This document shows, in pieces, positions 18,724 through 28,451 of a stretch of DNA of 64,000 nt. Numbering within the stretch: the stretch's first letter is position 1; the number at the start of each line of letters is the position of its first letter. A model generated the notes under the pieces. That model worked only from the letters and a program-made list of their open reading frames with translations. It searched no databases and had not been told where the DNA came from. The DNA lies in the NCBI GenBank assembly GCA_964458185.1, contig CAYWFG010000004.1:1-64000 (forward strand), read 5' to 3'. The DNA comes from AB-137-C09 sp964458185 (GTDB lineage Bacteria; Pseudomonadota; Zetaproteobacteria; Mariprofundales; Mariprofundaceae). A program made the translations under genes and the position numbers.

Positions 18724-21700
18724 ATGCAGTTTTCTCCCTTTGTCCACCTTCACAACCACAGTGATTATTCCTTGTTATCAGGTGTGATGGATGTCAAATC
18801 CATGCTTGCTAGGGCAGCTGCGTTGCGTCAACCTGCTGTTGCGCTGACGGATTATGGTAATTTGTTTGGTGCTGTGTCTTTTTATGCTCAAGCGATGCGC
18901 ATGGGCATTAAGCCTATTTTGGGCTGTGAGGTTTATGTCTGTGATGATCATACCCAACGCATCAGTGAAGGGCCGCGTGCGCCGCGTTATGGACAGTTGG
19001 TGTTGCTGGCACGCAATCAACATGGCTGGAAAAACTTACTTAAATTGGTGTCTTCGGCGTATTTGGATGGTTTTTATTACAAGCCACGGATTGATCGCAC
19101 CATGTTGCGCCAATGGGGGCAAGGGCTGATTGGGCTGTCTTCAGGCTGGAATGGCGAAATTGAACAAAGTTTGCAGCGTGGCGACCCTGAAGTGGCAAAG
19201 CAAATCGCGCTAGATTACAAAGATATTCTCAATCAAGGTGGGCAACACGATTGTTTTTTTATCGAACTTCAACGCCATGGTCATTCACTGCAAGAAGACA
19301 CCAACCGTGCTTTAATTGAGCTTGCGCGTGAAACAGATATTCCATTGGTTGCCACAAACAACTGCCACTTTTTGCAACGGGAGGACTTCCCCGCATTAGA
19401 AGCGATGCTCGCCCTTGGTAGCAATCGCACCTTAAACGACAATGTTGCAGGAAACTTCACCCCAGAATGTTATTTTCGCTCGTTTGATGAGATGAAAACA
19501 GTGTTTCATGATGTGCCTGAAGCTTTAGAAAACACGCTGCATATTGCTAACCGTTGCAATGTTGATTTGCGTTTTGGGCAATACCAACTGCCTGACTTTG
19601 CAACGCCCAATGGTATTGATCTTAATATACACATGCGCCAGCAGGCAGCCGAAGGGCTTGATGCTCGTTGGGCTGTTATTCTTGCTGGTGAACCTGATGC
19701 TGATCGAGCAGTCTACAATAAACGACTCACCTTTGAGCTGGATATTATTATCCAAATGGGGTTCCCTGGTTATTTTCTTATTGTTGCTGATTTTATCAAG
19801 TGGGCAAAGAAACAGACTATCCCTGTAGGGCCAGGGCGTGGTTCGGGTGCTGGCTCGTTGGTTGCCTATGTGATGTTAATTACTGACCTTGACCCGATTA
19901 AATATGGTTTATTGTTTGAACGATTTTTGAACCCTGAACGGGTATCTATGCCCGATTTTGATATCGACTTTTGCCAGAGCCGCCGTGAAGAAGTCATTCG
20001 CTACGTGACCCAAAAATACGGTGAAGAACGTGTGTCGCAAATTATCACCTTTGGTTCTATGAAGGCAAAAGCGGTGGTTCGGGATGTTGGTCGTGTACTC
20101 GGTATGGATTTAGGTAAGGTCAATAGTATTGCCAAGCTAATACCGACCGACCCGAAAATGACCTTAGACAAAGCACGCACGCAAGAAGAGCGGCTAGAGA
20201 AAATGATTACCAGCGACGATGAAGTCGCCCGTTTATTTGATCTTGCTGCCAAACTCGAAGGCAAATACCGCAATGCAGGCAAGCATGCTGCGGGGGTGAT
20301 TATTGGGCGAGAGCCTTTGGTAGAAAATGCGCCGTTATTTAAAATGCCCGGTGAAGAAAGCAAAGTCGTGCAGTGGGATATGGGAAGTTCTGAAAAAATG
20401 GGCTTGATTAAGTTTGATTTCCTTGGACTTAAAACGCTGACCGTGATTGATATTGCCTGCCGCCTTATTGCCCAGCATGACCAGCGCAGCAAGGCAAAAG
20501 ACTTTGATCTTAGCCGTATTTCTATGGATGATGATGCCAGCTTTGCGCTGATGCAGCGGGGTCAAACAGGGGCAGTGTTTCAAGTAGAATCATCAGGCAT
20601 GCGTGATTTGCTGGTTCGGTTAAAACCTGATTGTTTTGAAGATATTATTGCGCTCGTTGCCTTGTATCGCCCTGGACCTTTAGAATCTGGCATGGTTGAT
20701 ACCTACATTGAGTGTAAACATGGGCGTAGAATTGAGTATTTATTGCCGCAGCTTGAGCCAATTTTATGTGAAACCAATGGTGTGATTTTGTACCAAGAAC
20801 AGGTGATGCAAATTGCGCAGGTATTGGCAGGCTACTCTTTGGGGCAAGCTGATTTACTGCGCCGCGCAATGGGTAAAAAGAAGCCTGAAGAAATGGCAGA
20901 ACAACGCAAGATTTTTATGACGGGCGCAGAAAAACTAGCCGTAAACCTTGCCAAAGCAGAAGAAACTTTTGACCTGATGGAAAAATTTGCAGGCTATGGT
21001 TTTAATAAATCACATTCTGCTGCCTACGCCCTGATTGCCTACCAAACGGCTTATTTAAAAGCGCATTTCCCCCAAGCATTCATGGCTGCGACGATGACCT
21101 GTGATGCAGGCAATAGCGACAAAATCGCTGCCTTGGTGCGTGATTGCCAGGCTATGGACATCAGTATTTTACCGCCAGACATGAATGCTTCCCACTGGGG
21201 GTTTACCCCCGAAAAAAAAGCCATTCGCTTTGGCATGGCAGCCGTCAAAGGCGCGGGTGAAGCAGTCGCTGAAGAAATTGTTGCTGCGCGTGACAAAGGC
21301 GGGGTATTTCCTTCGTTTGAAGACCTTGTGCTTCGTTTGCCTCCCCGCACCCTCAACAAACGCTTTTGCGAAGTGATGATCAAAGCAGGCGCATTCAATG
21401 CACTTATTCCGCACATGCGCGCAGGGTTAGAAGGATTGCCTGAAGCGTTGGTTGAGGCAACACGCCATCGAGAGGCGCGGTTAAGCAATCAACGCTCATT
21501 GTTTGAAGTCGCCGAACCTGAGCCTGATGGCGGTAATTTGTTTGCAGCGGTTAAACCATGGAATCGTGGCGAATGCCTGCAAGCAGAGCGTGAGGTGTTG
21601 GGTTTTTACCTCACGGGGCATCCGCTAGAAGAATACGCTTTTTGCCATCATCTAGCCAATGCTGATTTGGCACATTTATCCGATCAGCAAGATGAAAGCA

Positions 21701-22212
21701 AAGTGGTGATTGCCATTGGCATCAATAGCGTGCGTGAACATCGAACGGCGCGTGGAGTGATGGCGTTCATTGAAATTGAAGACTTGCATGGCAATGCTGA
21801 AATGGTTTGTTTTGCCAATATCTATAACAATGCCCGTGATTTATTGCAAGGTGATCAGCCGTTGTTGTTGGCAGCACGGGTGGATCGCAGCAAAGAAGAA
21901 CCCTCTTTGATCGCTGAAGGTATTATGGCGATGGACGAAGCATTAACGATGTTGGTCAACCGCATTGATATACAAACACACAGCATTGCCTTAGATGATA
22001 CCTGCCTTGCACAGTTGCAACAACTTCGTAAAGATGATAGTGGTGTTCATTGGCAGTTTGATGTGCAATTACCTAACGGCAGTACAACACGCCTCAATGC
22101 TGCCGCAGCACCCTCATGGAATGCATCCACGCAAGAATCTTTGCATGATCTCTTTGGTGTCGATCATATCCATGTTCAATGCGAAACATGGAAGCCCATT
22201 CAAGTTAAGTGA
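18724..22212 (+). CDS. dnaE: DNA polymerase III subunit alpha
   Basis: 1163 residues from the ATG that gives MQFSPFVHLHNHSDYSLLSG, the usual family start; an in-frame GTG at 18706 would add six residues and lacks support. Domains in order: PHP (1-280, HLHNHSDYS), polymerase palm with RGSGAGSLVAY and the catalytic Asp pair in MPDFDIDFC (about 400-410), fingers, HhH, and an OB fold (VIAIGINSVREHRTARGVMAF). It is the replicative polymerase's catalytic subunit. It stands alone between a divergent gmhA operon and ppk2. Confidence 0.97.
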   Translation: MQFSPFVHLHNHSDYSLLSGVMDVKSMLARAAALRQPAVALTDYGNLFGAVSFYAQAMRMGIKPILGCEVYVCDDHTQRISEGPRAPRYGQLVLLARNQHGWKNLLKLVSSAYLDGFYYKPRIDRTMLRQWGQGLIGLSSGWNGEIEQSLQRGDPEVAKQIALDYKDILNQGGQHDCFFIELQRHGHSLQEDTNRALIELARETDIPLVATNNCHFLQREDFPALEAMLALGSNRTLNDNVAGNFTPECYFRSFDEMKTVFHDVPEALENTLHIANRCNVDLRFGQYQLPDFATPNGIDLNIHMRQQAAEGLDARWAVILAGEPDADRAVYNKRLTFELDIIIQMGFPGYFLIVADFIKWAKKQTIPVGPGRGSGAGSLVAYVMLITDLDPIKYGLLFERFLNPERVSMPDFDIDFCQSRREEVIRYVTQKYGEERVSQIITFGSMKAKAVVRDVGRVLGMDLGKVNSIAKLIPTDPKMTLDKARTQEERLEKMITSDDEVARLFDLAAKLEGKYRNAGKHAAGVIIGREPLVENAPLFKMPGEESKVVQWDMGSSEKMGLIKFDFLGLKTLTVIDIACRLIAQHDQRSKAKDFDLSRISMDDDASFALMQRGQTGAVFQVESSGMRDLLVRLKPDCFEDIIALVALYRPGPLESGMVDTYIECKHGRRIEYLLPQLEPILCETNGVILYQEQVMQIAQVLAGYSLGQADLLRRAMGKKKPEEMAEQRKIFMTGAEKLAVNLAKAEETFDLMEKFAGYGFNKSHSAAYALIAYQTAYLKAHFPQAFMAATMTCDAGNSDKIAALVRDCQAMDISILPPDMNASHWGFTPEKKAIRFGMAAVKGAGEAVAEEIVAARDKGGVFPSFEDLVLRLPPRTLNKRFCEVMIKAGAFNALIPHMRAGLEGLPEALVEATRHREARLSNQRSLFEVAEPEPDGGNLFAAVKPWNRGECLQAEREVLGFYLTGHPLEEYAFCHHLANADLAHLSDQQDESKVVIAIGINSVREHRTARGVMAFIEIEDLHGNAEMVCFANIYNNARDLLQGDQPLLLAARVDRSKEEPSLIAEGIMAMDEALTMLVNRIDIQTHSIALDDTCLAQLQQLRKDDSGVHWQFDVQLPNGSTTRLNAAAAPSWNASTQESLHDLFGVDHIHVQCETWKPIQVK

Positions 22213-22424
22213 ACTTACTGTATCACTTTTTTCCTCGCCCGCTGCAAGGTGTTATAGGACTTTCGTATGATTGACTCCACGCGATATTTAGCCATGATTC
22301 AAAGTATGCAAAATCCAGCTTACCCGATATACTGATTGATGATACCATTCGGTTGTTTTAGCGACTGATCAGTGAAGCTGTTGATTAGGAATATCTACAG
22401 AATTGATAACTAAAGGAGTTTGCG

Positions 22425-23366
22425 ATGACGGATGAAACCTCGCAATCAAGCGATGACCATGAGATAACCCGAATAAGTTTGCAAGAACAAACACCATTGG
22501 CTGAGGGTGTAACCAAAAAAAGCTTTAAAGACTATTATGCAGCTGGTATTTACCCCTACCAGAAAAAGATGTCGCGGGCTGAATACGAATCGCTAAAAAA
22601 AGAACTTCAAGTTGAATTGCTTAAAGTACAAAGCTGGGTGCGCGAAACTGGCAAGCGTGTGTTAATGCTCTTTGAAGGTCGTGATGCGGCAGGTAAAGGT
22701 GGCACGATTAAGCGTTTTATGGAGCATGTTAATCCCCGTCATGCGCGAGTGGTTGCATTAGAGAAACCCACCGATCGTGAAATGGGACAATGGTTTTTTC
22801 AACGGTATATTCAACATCTTCCGACTGAAGGTGAAATGCTTTTGTTTGATCGTTCGTGGTACAACCGTGCAGGTGTTGAACGGGTGATGGGCTTTTGCTC
22901 TGCCAAGCAATACTTAGAATTTATGAGGCAATGCCCCCAACTAGAACGCATGTTGGTCAACGAAGGTATTATTTTAGTTAAATACTGGTTTTCAGTATCA
23001 CGCGAAGAACAATTCCGCAGGTTTCAATCTCGCAGGGTTGATCCACTGAAACAATGGAAGTTATCCCCTATTGATTTGGCGAGTTTAGATAAATGGGATG
23101 ATTATACTGCTGCCAAAGAAGCGATGTTTTTTTACACCGATACCAATGATGCACCTTGGACAGTGATCAAGTCTGATGACAAGAAACGGGCGCGAATCAA
23201 TTGTATGCGGCATTTTTTATCAAAACTTGACTACCCTAATAAAAACACCGAAGTGGCAATACCTGCGGATCCTTTAATTGTTGGCGATGCTGATAGTGTC
23301 TTTGAAAAAGGCGAACACCACTTGATGAAAGATATACTCAGCCTTCAGGAGACACGCCATGAATGA
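22425..23366 (+). CDS. ppk2: Polyphosphate kinase 2
   Basis: 313 residues, PPK2 class I size and pattern. Such enzymes use polyphosphate to phosphorylate nucleoside diphosphates (ADP or GDP). The Walker A variant FEGRDAAGKGGTIKRF is near residues 84-99, the Walker B-type LLFDRSWYNRAGVERVMG near 142-159, and the lid module contains SREEQFRRFQSRRVDPLKQW. The start ATG has AGGAG six bases upstream. It overlaps the following small gene by 8 bases. Confidence 0.94.
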   Translation: MTDETSQSSDDHEITRISLQEQTPLAEGVTKKSFKDYYAAGIYPYQKKMSRAEYESLKKELQVELLKVQSWVRETGKRVLMLFEGRDAAGKGGTIKRFMEHVNPRHARVVALEKPTDREMGQWFFQRYIQHLPTEGEMLLFDRSWYNRAGVERVMGFCSAKQYLEFMRQCPQLERMLVNEGIILVKYWFSVSREEQFRRFQSRRVDPLKQWKLSPIDLASLDKWDDYTAAKEAMFFYTDTNDAPWTVIKSDDKKRARINCMRHFLSKLDYPNKNTEVAIPADPLIVGDADSVFEKGEHHLMKDILSLQETRHE

Positions 23367-23574
23367 ATGCAAACACGCACAAAAAGTTGTATGCCAATTT
23401 AAATCATTGTTGGATGATGATGCTATCAAGGCGATAGGCGACACACATTTTCAAGAATTGGCATTAATGATTGAATCAGCGATTGGCTCATCTACGTTGG
23501 GTGCGATTCGCAGTGCTGCAGACATATCCGATAAAGCCGCGAAAGATATTCTTCATATTATTGAACGGTATTGA
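23359..23574 (+). CDS. Small protein coupled to ppk2, unknown function
   Basis: 71 residues, acidic to neutral and predicted helical, no signal or membrane segment. It begins eight bases inside ppk2 with a good AGGAG eight bases before its ATG, so it is a true coupled gene rather than a chance frame. I do not recognise a family. Position suggests a polyphosphate-related partner or modulator of Ppk2; this is inference from coupling only. The ABC transporter gene follows after 28 bases. Confidence 0.7.
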   Translation: MNECKHAQKVVCQFKSLLDDDAIKAIGDTHFQELALMIESAIGSSTLGAIRSAADISDKAAKDILHIIERY

Positions 23575-23602
23575 AGACCGATAAAAAACAGAGGGTAGAC
23601 CG

Positions 23603-24526
23603 ATGATGCAAGTGCGAAATGTTTGTTTTGAGTACCCACAATTGCGTGCGCTGGATGAAGTGTCTCTTGATATTCGCAAGGGTACGATTACTGCCTTGGT
23701 CGGGCCTAACGGCGCAGGAAAAAGTACCTTGCTGCGTATTTTGGCAGTACTCAAACGCCCGTTGGCAGGCACGGTGAAGATGAATAGTCAGGATGTATTC
23801 CTTCACCCAAGAGAATCACATCGCAACATTGGTTTTTTGCCTGATTTTTTTGGCTTGTACGATACTTTAACGGTTGAACAATGCTTAACTTACTTTGCTT
23901 TGGCACATGGACTAACAACAGGGCAGGCTGCCCCTGCGGTAGCCAGAGCCGCTGATTTATTGCAATTAAGTGACCGCATGATGCAAGCAGCAGGCAGTCT
24001 TTCGCGTGGTTTGCGTCAACGATTGGCGATTGCCCAAGCAATTGTCCATCAACCACGTTTTTTATTGTTAGATGAACCAGCTTCAGGGCTAGATCCTGAG
24101 GCAAGGCATTCGTTGGCTGAAGTGTTTTTGCGACTGAAGAAAGAAGGCGTTACACTGCTTGTTTCTTCTCATATTTTGAGCGAGTTGGATGCTTATTGTG
24201 ATGATATGATTGTATTGCGCCAAGGTGTGATTGTTGACCATCAACACAACACACAACAAGAGCATGCACAATTATGGTTAAGCGTTGAACTGCTCACCCA
24301 TTCGATGAGTGAATATCAAAATGCCATCAATACCATTAAGACAATTCCCAATATTGGTGAGATTCATGAACATGAACCCAATGTACGATTTTTGTTTGAT
24401 GATAGCCCCCGCGAACGACAGCAATTATTGCATGAGTTAATCAGCCGTGACATTCCTGTATTATCGTTTTCAGAATACAAGCAAGGTTTGCAAGATGCCT
24501 ATTTGGCAACACAGGAGGCAGTATGA
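23603..24526 (+). CDS. ABC transporter ATP-binding protein
   Basis: 307 residues. Walker A GPNGAGKSTLL (about 36-46), signature LSRGLRQRLAIAQA (about 133-146), Walker B FLLLDEPASGLDP (about 154-166) and the H-loop in LLVSSHILSE. The C-terminal 80 residues follow the pattern of drug/lipid or gliding-type export ATPases. It overlaps the membrane partner by four bases (ATGA). Substrate unknown. Confidence 0.92.
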   Translation: MMQVRNVCFEYPQLRALDEVSLDIRKGTITALVGPNGAGKSTLLRILAVLKRPLAGTVKMNSQDVFLHPRESHRNIGFLPDFFGLYDTLTVEQCLTYFALAHGLTTGQAAPAVARAADLLQLSDRMMQAAGSLSRGLRQRLAIAQAIVHQPRFLLLDEPASGLDPEARHSLAEVFLRLKKEGVTLLVSSHILSELDAYCDDMIVLRQGVIVDHQHNTQQEHAQLWLSVELLTHSMSEYQNAINTIKTIPNIGEIHEHEPNVRFLFDDSPRERQQLLHELISRDIPVLSFSEYKQGLQDAYLATQEAV

Positions 24527-25872
24527 TTCCTTCATCGTTCATCGCCAAAAACCCCGAGTTTATGCGTCAGCTTTGGTTGGAGTTAAGCCTCAGCCGTATA
24601 ATTAGTTTGCCTATTATCATTGGCTTACTCTGTTTGATGGTCTGGTATATGGGGCATGACCCTGATGATTTCTCTGGGGTTCGCAGTATAGTTTTAATAA
24701 TGTCGGCATTGTTGATTGTTTGGGGTTCACATTTAGCATCAGACGCTTTACTCAGTGAATTGCGTGGGCAAACATGGCATGCCCAACGGATGTCTGCTTT
24801 ATCAGCGTGGCAATTGGTTTGGGGTAAATTGTTGGGCAGCACGTTATTTGCATGGTATGGCGTGATTTTATGTTTGCTTATTTACCTGTTTGCCGCTGCT
24901 GAACCGTGGGGAATCCGAGCGGCTATCATCTTGTTTATTGTGTTGACAGGATTTTTGTTGCAGTCCGTTGCTTTTTTGTTTTCGCTGTATTCTATTGCTC
25001 GCGGCATACTATCAGGGCGTAATCAATCATTTCCTTATGTGATCTTGGTATTGGTGTTGTTATCACCGTGGTTGATTGGTGGCTTTATAGATATGAATCA
25101 ACATGTTAAATGGTATGGCATGGTGATTGCCAAAGCCTTATTTGTGAATATCAGTGCAGGGGTATTTTTGGCATGGGCTTTGATTGGGCTTTACCGTTTG
25201 ATGCGTGTTGAATTGCAAATGCGGCAAGGTTTTATGGTTTGGCTACTCTTTGAGTTGTTTGTCATGGTTTACGTATCAGGTTTTTTTATTGATATTCCTT
25301 TTTTAGATATTAAGGAGCGATGGCCAACAGGCATTGCCATTGCTTTGATGATGGCTATCGGCATGGCTTATATGATGTTTTTTCTTGAAGACACCACCGC
25401 GCTTGATATTAAACGCGGCTTGATGGCATGGCGCAAGGGCGACAGTACAGCATTGATCCAGCTTATCCCTTGTTGGTTGGTGAGCCTTGTTTTAGCCGTG
25501 CTTTTGTTGCCTTGTTTTCTTGTTGTGGTTCAATTTACTGGCTATGCCAATATCTCATCCTTTTTGGTTAGCGTGTTGTTGTTTGCAGTGCGTGATGTGA
25601 TTTTGTTGCTCTGGGTACGCTTTCGCGTTGACTTTAAACCTTCTAATATGGTTGGCATGGTAATTTATTTGGCATGCAGTTACAGCATTTTGCCTGCTAT
25701 TTTTTACGCTTCAAGCATGCATGAATGGGCTGTGTTATTTTTTCTTCCTGCCCCTGTGGAAGCATACCCCATGCTGCAATGGCCGATTGTATTGGGTGAA
25801 ATTGGGGGTGCTTATTGGTTGTTGCAACGGCGTTGGCAACAAGCATCGGTAACGACATCAGATGTTGCTTAA
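24523..25872 (+). CDS. ABC transporter membrane subunit
   Basis: 449 residues with about ten to twelve hydrophobic segments and no soluble binding domain. The layout (long permease translated directly after a stand-alone ATPase) fits an ABC-2-like exporter. A Met/Trp-rich membrane sequence (MVWYMGHDPDDFSG loop) gives no clear substrate clue. ATGA overlap with the ATPase shows translational coupling. It is followed after six bases by rnhB, so the four genes from ppk2's partner to rnhB may be one transcript. Confidence 0.8.
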   Translation: MIPSSFIAKNPEFMRQLWLELSLSRIISLPIIIGLLCLMVWYMGHDPDDFSGVRSIVLIMSALLIVWGSHLASDALLSELRGQTWHAQRMSALSAWQLVWGKLLGSTLFAWYGVILCLLIYLFAAAEPWGIRAAIILFIVLTGFLLQSVAFLFSLYSIARGILSGRNQSFPYVILVLVLLSPWLIGGFIDMNQHVKWYGMVIAKALFVNISAGVFLAWALIGLYRLMRVELQMRQGFMVWLLFELFVMVYVSGFFIDIPFLDIKERWPTGIAIALMMAIGMAYMMFFLEDTTALDIKRGLMAWRKGDSTALIQLIPCWLVSLVLAVLLLPCFLVVVQFTGYANISSFLVSVLLFAVRDVILLLWVRFRVDFKPSNMVGMVIYLACSYSILPAIFYASSMHEWAVLFFLPAPVEAYPMLQWPIVLGEIGGAYWLLQRRWQQASVTTSDVA

Positions 25873-25878
25873 TGAACC

Positions 25879-26445
25879 ATGATTATTGCAGGCGTTGATG
25901 AAGTAGGGCGCGGGCCTCTTGCTGGCCCTGTGGTCTGTGCAGCAGTGATTTTGCATAACAATGACCCTTGTTTTGATGCCTACCGTGATTCCAAAAAACT
26001 TAGTGCCAAAAAACGCATGTTTTTTTACCATCACTTGCGCCATCATGCACACTGTTATGCGTTGGCATACCTACCCCCTGCAGACATTGATCGACTCAAT
26101 ATTTTGCAGGCAACCATGCAATGCATGCAAATGGCAGTAAGCGCACTTGCGATTACGCCTGATCATGTATGGGTTGATGGCAATCGTCTGCCAGAGCTTA
26201 GCATGCCTGCAACGGCTATTATTGGGGGTGATGATAGCAAACCTTGCATTGCAGCGGCTTCGATTATCGCCAAAGTCGTGCGTGATCGGTTAATGGGTTT
26301 GGCGGATGTACAATACAAAGGCTATGGTTTTGCCAAGCATAAAGGCTATGGAACCAAGCAACACATGGAAGCATTACAAACCCTTGGTGCATCACCGTAC
26401 CATCGTTTTTCTTTCGCACCTGTTCGGCGAGCACCGTCGCGTTGA
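25879..26445 (+). CDS. rnhB: Ribonuclease HII
   Basis: 188 residues. It nicks DNA at single ribonucleotides. The catalytic motif DEVGRGPLAGPVV is at residues 6-18, with further acidic residues in YRDSKKLSAKKR and VWVDGNRLP. The end region KGYGTKQHMEAL and HRFSFAPV is typical of the family. It is last in the transporter cluster and lies just before tRNA-Ser. Confidence 0.95.
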   Translation: MIIAGVDEVGRGPLAGPVVCAAVILHNNDPCFDAYRDSKKLSAKKRMFFYHHLRHHAHCYALAYLPPADIDRLNILQATMQCMQMAVSALAITPDHVWVDGNRLPELSMPATAIIGGDDSKPCIAAASIIAKVVRDRLMGLADVQYKGYGFAKHKGYGTKQHMEALQTLGASPYHRFSFAPVRRAPSR

Positions 26446-26516
26446 AAACAACTTGTTATTTCCCCTAAACTATTTAGCGTCCGCGCCGTTTTCACATCGT
26501 CATTCAGGCGATAGCA

Positions 26517-26606
26517 GGAGAGATGTCTGAGTGGTTGAAGGAGCACGCCTGGAAAGCGTGTGTATCTTAACAGGTACCGAGGGTTCGAATCCCTCTCTCT
26601 CCGCCA
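26517..26606 (+). tRNA. tRNA-Ser (anticodon GGA)
   Basis: 90 bases including an encoded CCA. Acceptor GGAGAGA pairs with TCTCTCC; the anticodon stem CACGC/GCGTG encloses the loop with GGA at 26551-26553; a long variable arm (class II) and GGTTCGAATCC T-arm are present. Confidence 0.97.
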
Positions 26607-26615
26607 GATTTATAT

Positions 26616-26645
26616 GCCTGCCTAACACCAACAGGCTTTTATTTT
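26616..26645 (+). terminator. Short terminator after tRNA-Ser
   Basis: GCCTG (26616-26620) can pair with CAGGC (26632-26636), followed by TTTTATTTT. A short but well-placed intrinsic terminator for tRNA-Ser. Confidence 0.5.
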
Positions 26646-26679
26646 AAGACTAGACAGTAATAAAATCAAGGGGTTACAG

Positions 26680-26895
26680 GTTCTTCTCCTGAACGCTATC
26701 ATCAAAAATAAACACTCCCGAATCATCTTCTATCTCTCGGACTTCCTTTTTCATAGCTATCCAAAGATCCTTAGAGTCATAATCCTTTTTGGATAAAAGT
26801 CGAGTTACTTGATCGTGGCTTACCTGATCATCAAGCATCGCCGAAAGACCTGTAGCAGTTATTTCATCGTCGTAGCTTGCGGCTAACGGTGACTG
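26680..26895 (-). pseudogene. IS transposase fragment (IS4/IS701-type N-terminal part)
   Basis: An open frame at 26674-26913 carries TATGLSAMLDD, VSHDQVTRLLS, DYDSKDLW and VFIFDDSVQEK, the N-terminal pattern of DDE transposases in which FDDT(I/V)xEK is the first catalytic region. It stops two residues after VQEK, so most of the catalytic domain is gone. The 5' part merges with the end of the PAS gene at about 26870-26895. The flanking 21-base sequence at 26659-26679 also occurs at 12447-12467. Exact ends of the IS-derived stretch are not certain. Confidence 0.75.
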
Positions 26896-27952
26896 TTCCA
26901 GATAATGTATCATCTTGATGCAAGGGTGCTTCGTTGGTTTCTAATGTGTAGCGACAATGGTGATGATCAACGGTTTCTTCTGTTAGACTATGCGGCTTGT
27001 TTGTTTTAACGACTTGTTGATGCAGTTTTTTCAAGCGTAATGATCGTTCAGTAGCAAACAAAGTATCATCCGTTTTACCCAGTACATCTTTTTTTCGCAT
27101 ACCAATGAATGATGCAAAAGCCTTATTGCAGCCTAGGTAATAACCATTTTCATCTTTATAAGAAACAAGATCAGGCATCGAATCAACGACTTTGGTAAGA
27201 AAGTACTTGGCATGAATAAGACGCAATTCATATTGTTTGCGCTCGTTGGCATCTACAGCGACACCAATCAAGCCCGCTACATTGGCAGCATCATCATAAT
27301 AAGGTGCGAAAAAGACATCCAAACTCACGCCATGAATGGTGAGTGTATCGCGCACGACACTGCCTTCACTGGCGCGATACAAAGCATGGCTGATCTCTGG
27401 CCAGCTTTGGAATACATCAAAAATATTTTTTCCCACAGCCAAACCATGAGAAAACTCAGGCAAGGCAAGGCAATCACCTTCAGACACTTCAATCGTGCCT
27501 GAAACATGCGCTTGAAAGATCACGCCCTGTTCACGCAAGCTGAACTGACTAAATTTTCGCGTGTGGCGATTGCTTAACGCAACAGCAGGTTCAGGAATCC
27601 CTGCATCTTCTTTGGGTAAGCTAGGCTCCATGGTGAGTAGCATGCCACATCGTTCTTGTGCGTGGTTGCGAATGCAGGCAAGTCGCCAATAACTGTGTTG
27701 CACACTGATATGGTTTGGGTAGTCAGCATCAAGCCATTGGCTGACAGCCTCACGAAACATTGTTTCTCGTTGTTGATGCGGGTCAACAACAAAATAGGAA
27801 TGGTCTGAAAAAAAAGCAATAGGCTTATGGTGAAAATCAGCGAATGCCTGATTCACCCGAATAATGCGAAAAGTATAATCCATATAGGCAATCGGGGTAG
27901 AAATATGATCAAGGATTTCTCCTGACCAATTTAAAATAGATATGTCAGACAT
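26864..27952 (-). CDS. PAS-domain sensor protein, apparently truncated at its C-terminus
   Basis: About 362 residues from the ATG giving MSDISILNWSGEIL; an upstream TTG at 28024 is less likely. Two or three PAS-type domains are visible: near residue 15-110 (STPIAYMDYTFRIIRVNQAF), a middle domain (about 140-240, with VGKNIFDVFQSWPEI and LIGVAVDANERKQYE), and a C-terminal one (about 245-360, DSMPDLVSYKDENGYYLGCN). No kinase, GGDEF or EAL output domain follows. The frame stops exactly where the transposase relic begins, so the output domain was probably lost. It may still be made as a bare sensor or be a pseudogene. Confidence 0.7.
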   Translation of the reverse strand: MSDISILNWSGEILDHISTPIAYMDYTFRIIRVNQAFADFHHKPIAFFSDHSYFVVDPHQQRETMFREAVSQWLDADYPNHISVQHSYWRLACIRNHAQERCGMLLTMEPSLPKEDAGIPEPAVALSNRHTRKFSQFSLREQGVIFQAHVSGTIEVSEGDCLALPEFSHGLAVGKNIFDVFQSWPEISHALYRASEGSVVRDTLTIHGVSLDVFFAPYYDDAANVAGLIGVAVDANERKQYELRLIHAKYFLTKVVDSMPDLVSYKDENGYYLGCNKAFASFIGMRKKDVLGKTDDTLFATERSLRLKKLHQQVVKTNKPHSLTEETVDHHHCRYTLETNEAPLHQDDTLSGTVTVSRKLRR

Positions 27953-28073
27953 TGTATGTGGGGCAGCCTCCTGCGTGGCTGATTTTGGCAAAGTATAGTT
28001 ATATATTGGTCGAAAGAAAAACAATTATTCACTTCAGCATTCCCTAATGTTGCTTCCTTGCATAGTATGGCGC

Positions 28074-28451
28074 ATGCCTTGGTATGAACTTTGTATCCAA
28101 ACTCATTTTTCCGCAGCCCATCAATTGCGTGGTTATGCAGGCGATTGCGCCCGATTGCATGGTCATAATTGGCATGTGAAACTGTATGTTTCTTGCGAAA
28201 CCCTCGATGAACTTGGCATGGGGGTTGATTATAAAATTTTAAAACATGAACTTAAAGAGGCAATTAGCATCTGGGACCATTACAATTTGAATGATATTGC
28301 GCCGTTTGATACCGTTAATCCAACCAGTGAAAATGTTGCACGGTTGTTGTTTGAGGCGATGTCACACCGTTTAAACGATGCTCGTATCCATGTTTCTCGC
28401 GTTGAAATTGCCGAGACTTGCGCTGCGCGGGTGATTTATCATGGCTGTTGA
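28074..28451 (+). CDS. queD: 6-carboxy-tetrahydropterin synthase (queuosine pathway)
   Basis: 125 residues from the ATG giving MPWYELCIQTHFSAAHQL; a longer frame from 28047 is less likely. It converts dihydroneopterin triphosphate toward 7-deazaguanine precursors of queuosine. Zinc ligands are in THFSAAHQL and LHGHNW; the catalytic Cys is in GDCARLHGHNW, and SENVARLLFEAM plus VEIAETCAARVIY complete the family pattern. It overlaps rsmB by 11 bases. Confidence 0.9.
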   Translation: MPWYELCIQTHFSAAHQLRGYAGDCARLHGHNWHVKLYVSCETLDELGMGVDYKILKHELKEAISIWDHYNLNDIAPFDTVNPTSENVARLLFEAMSHRLNDARIHVSRVEIAETCAARVIYHGC

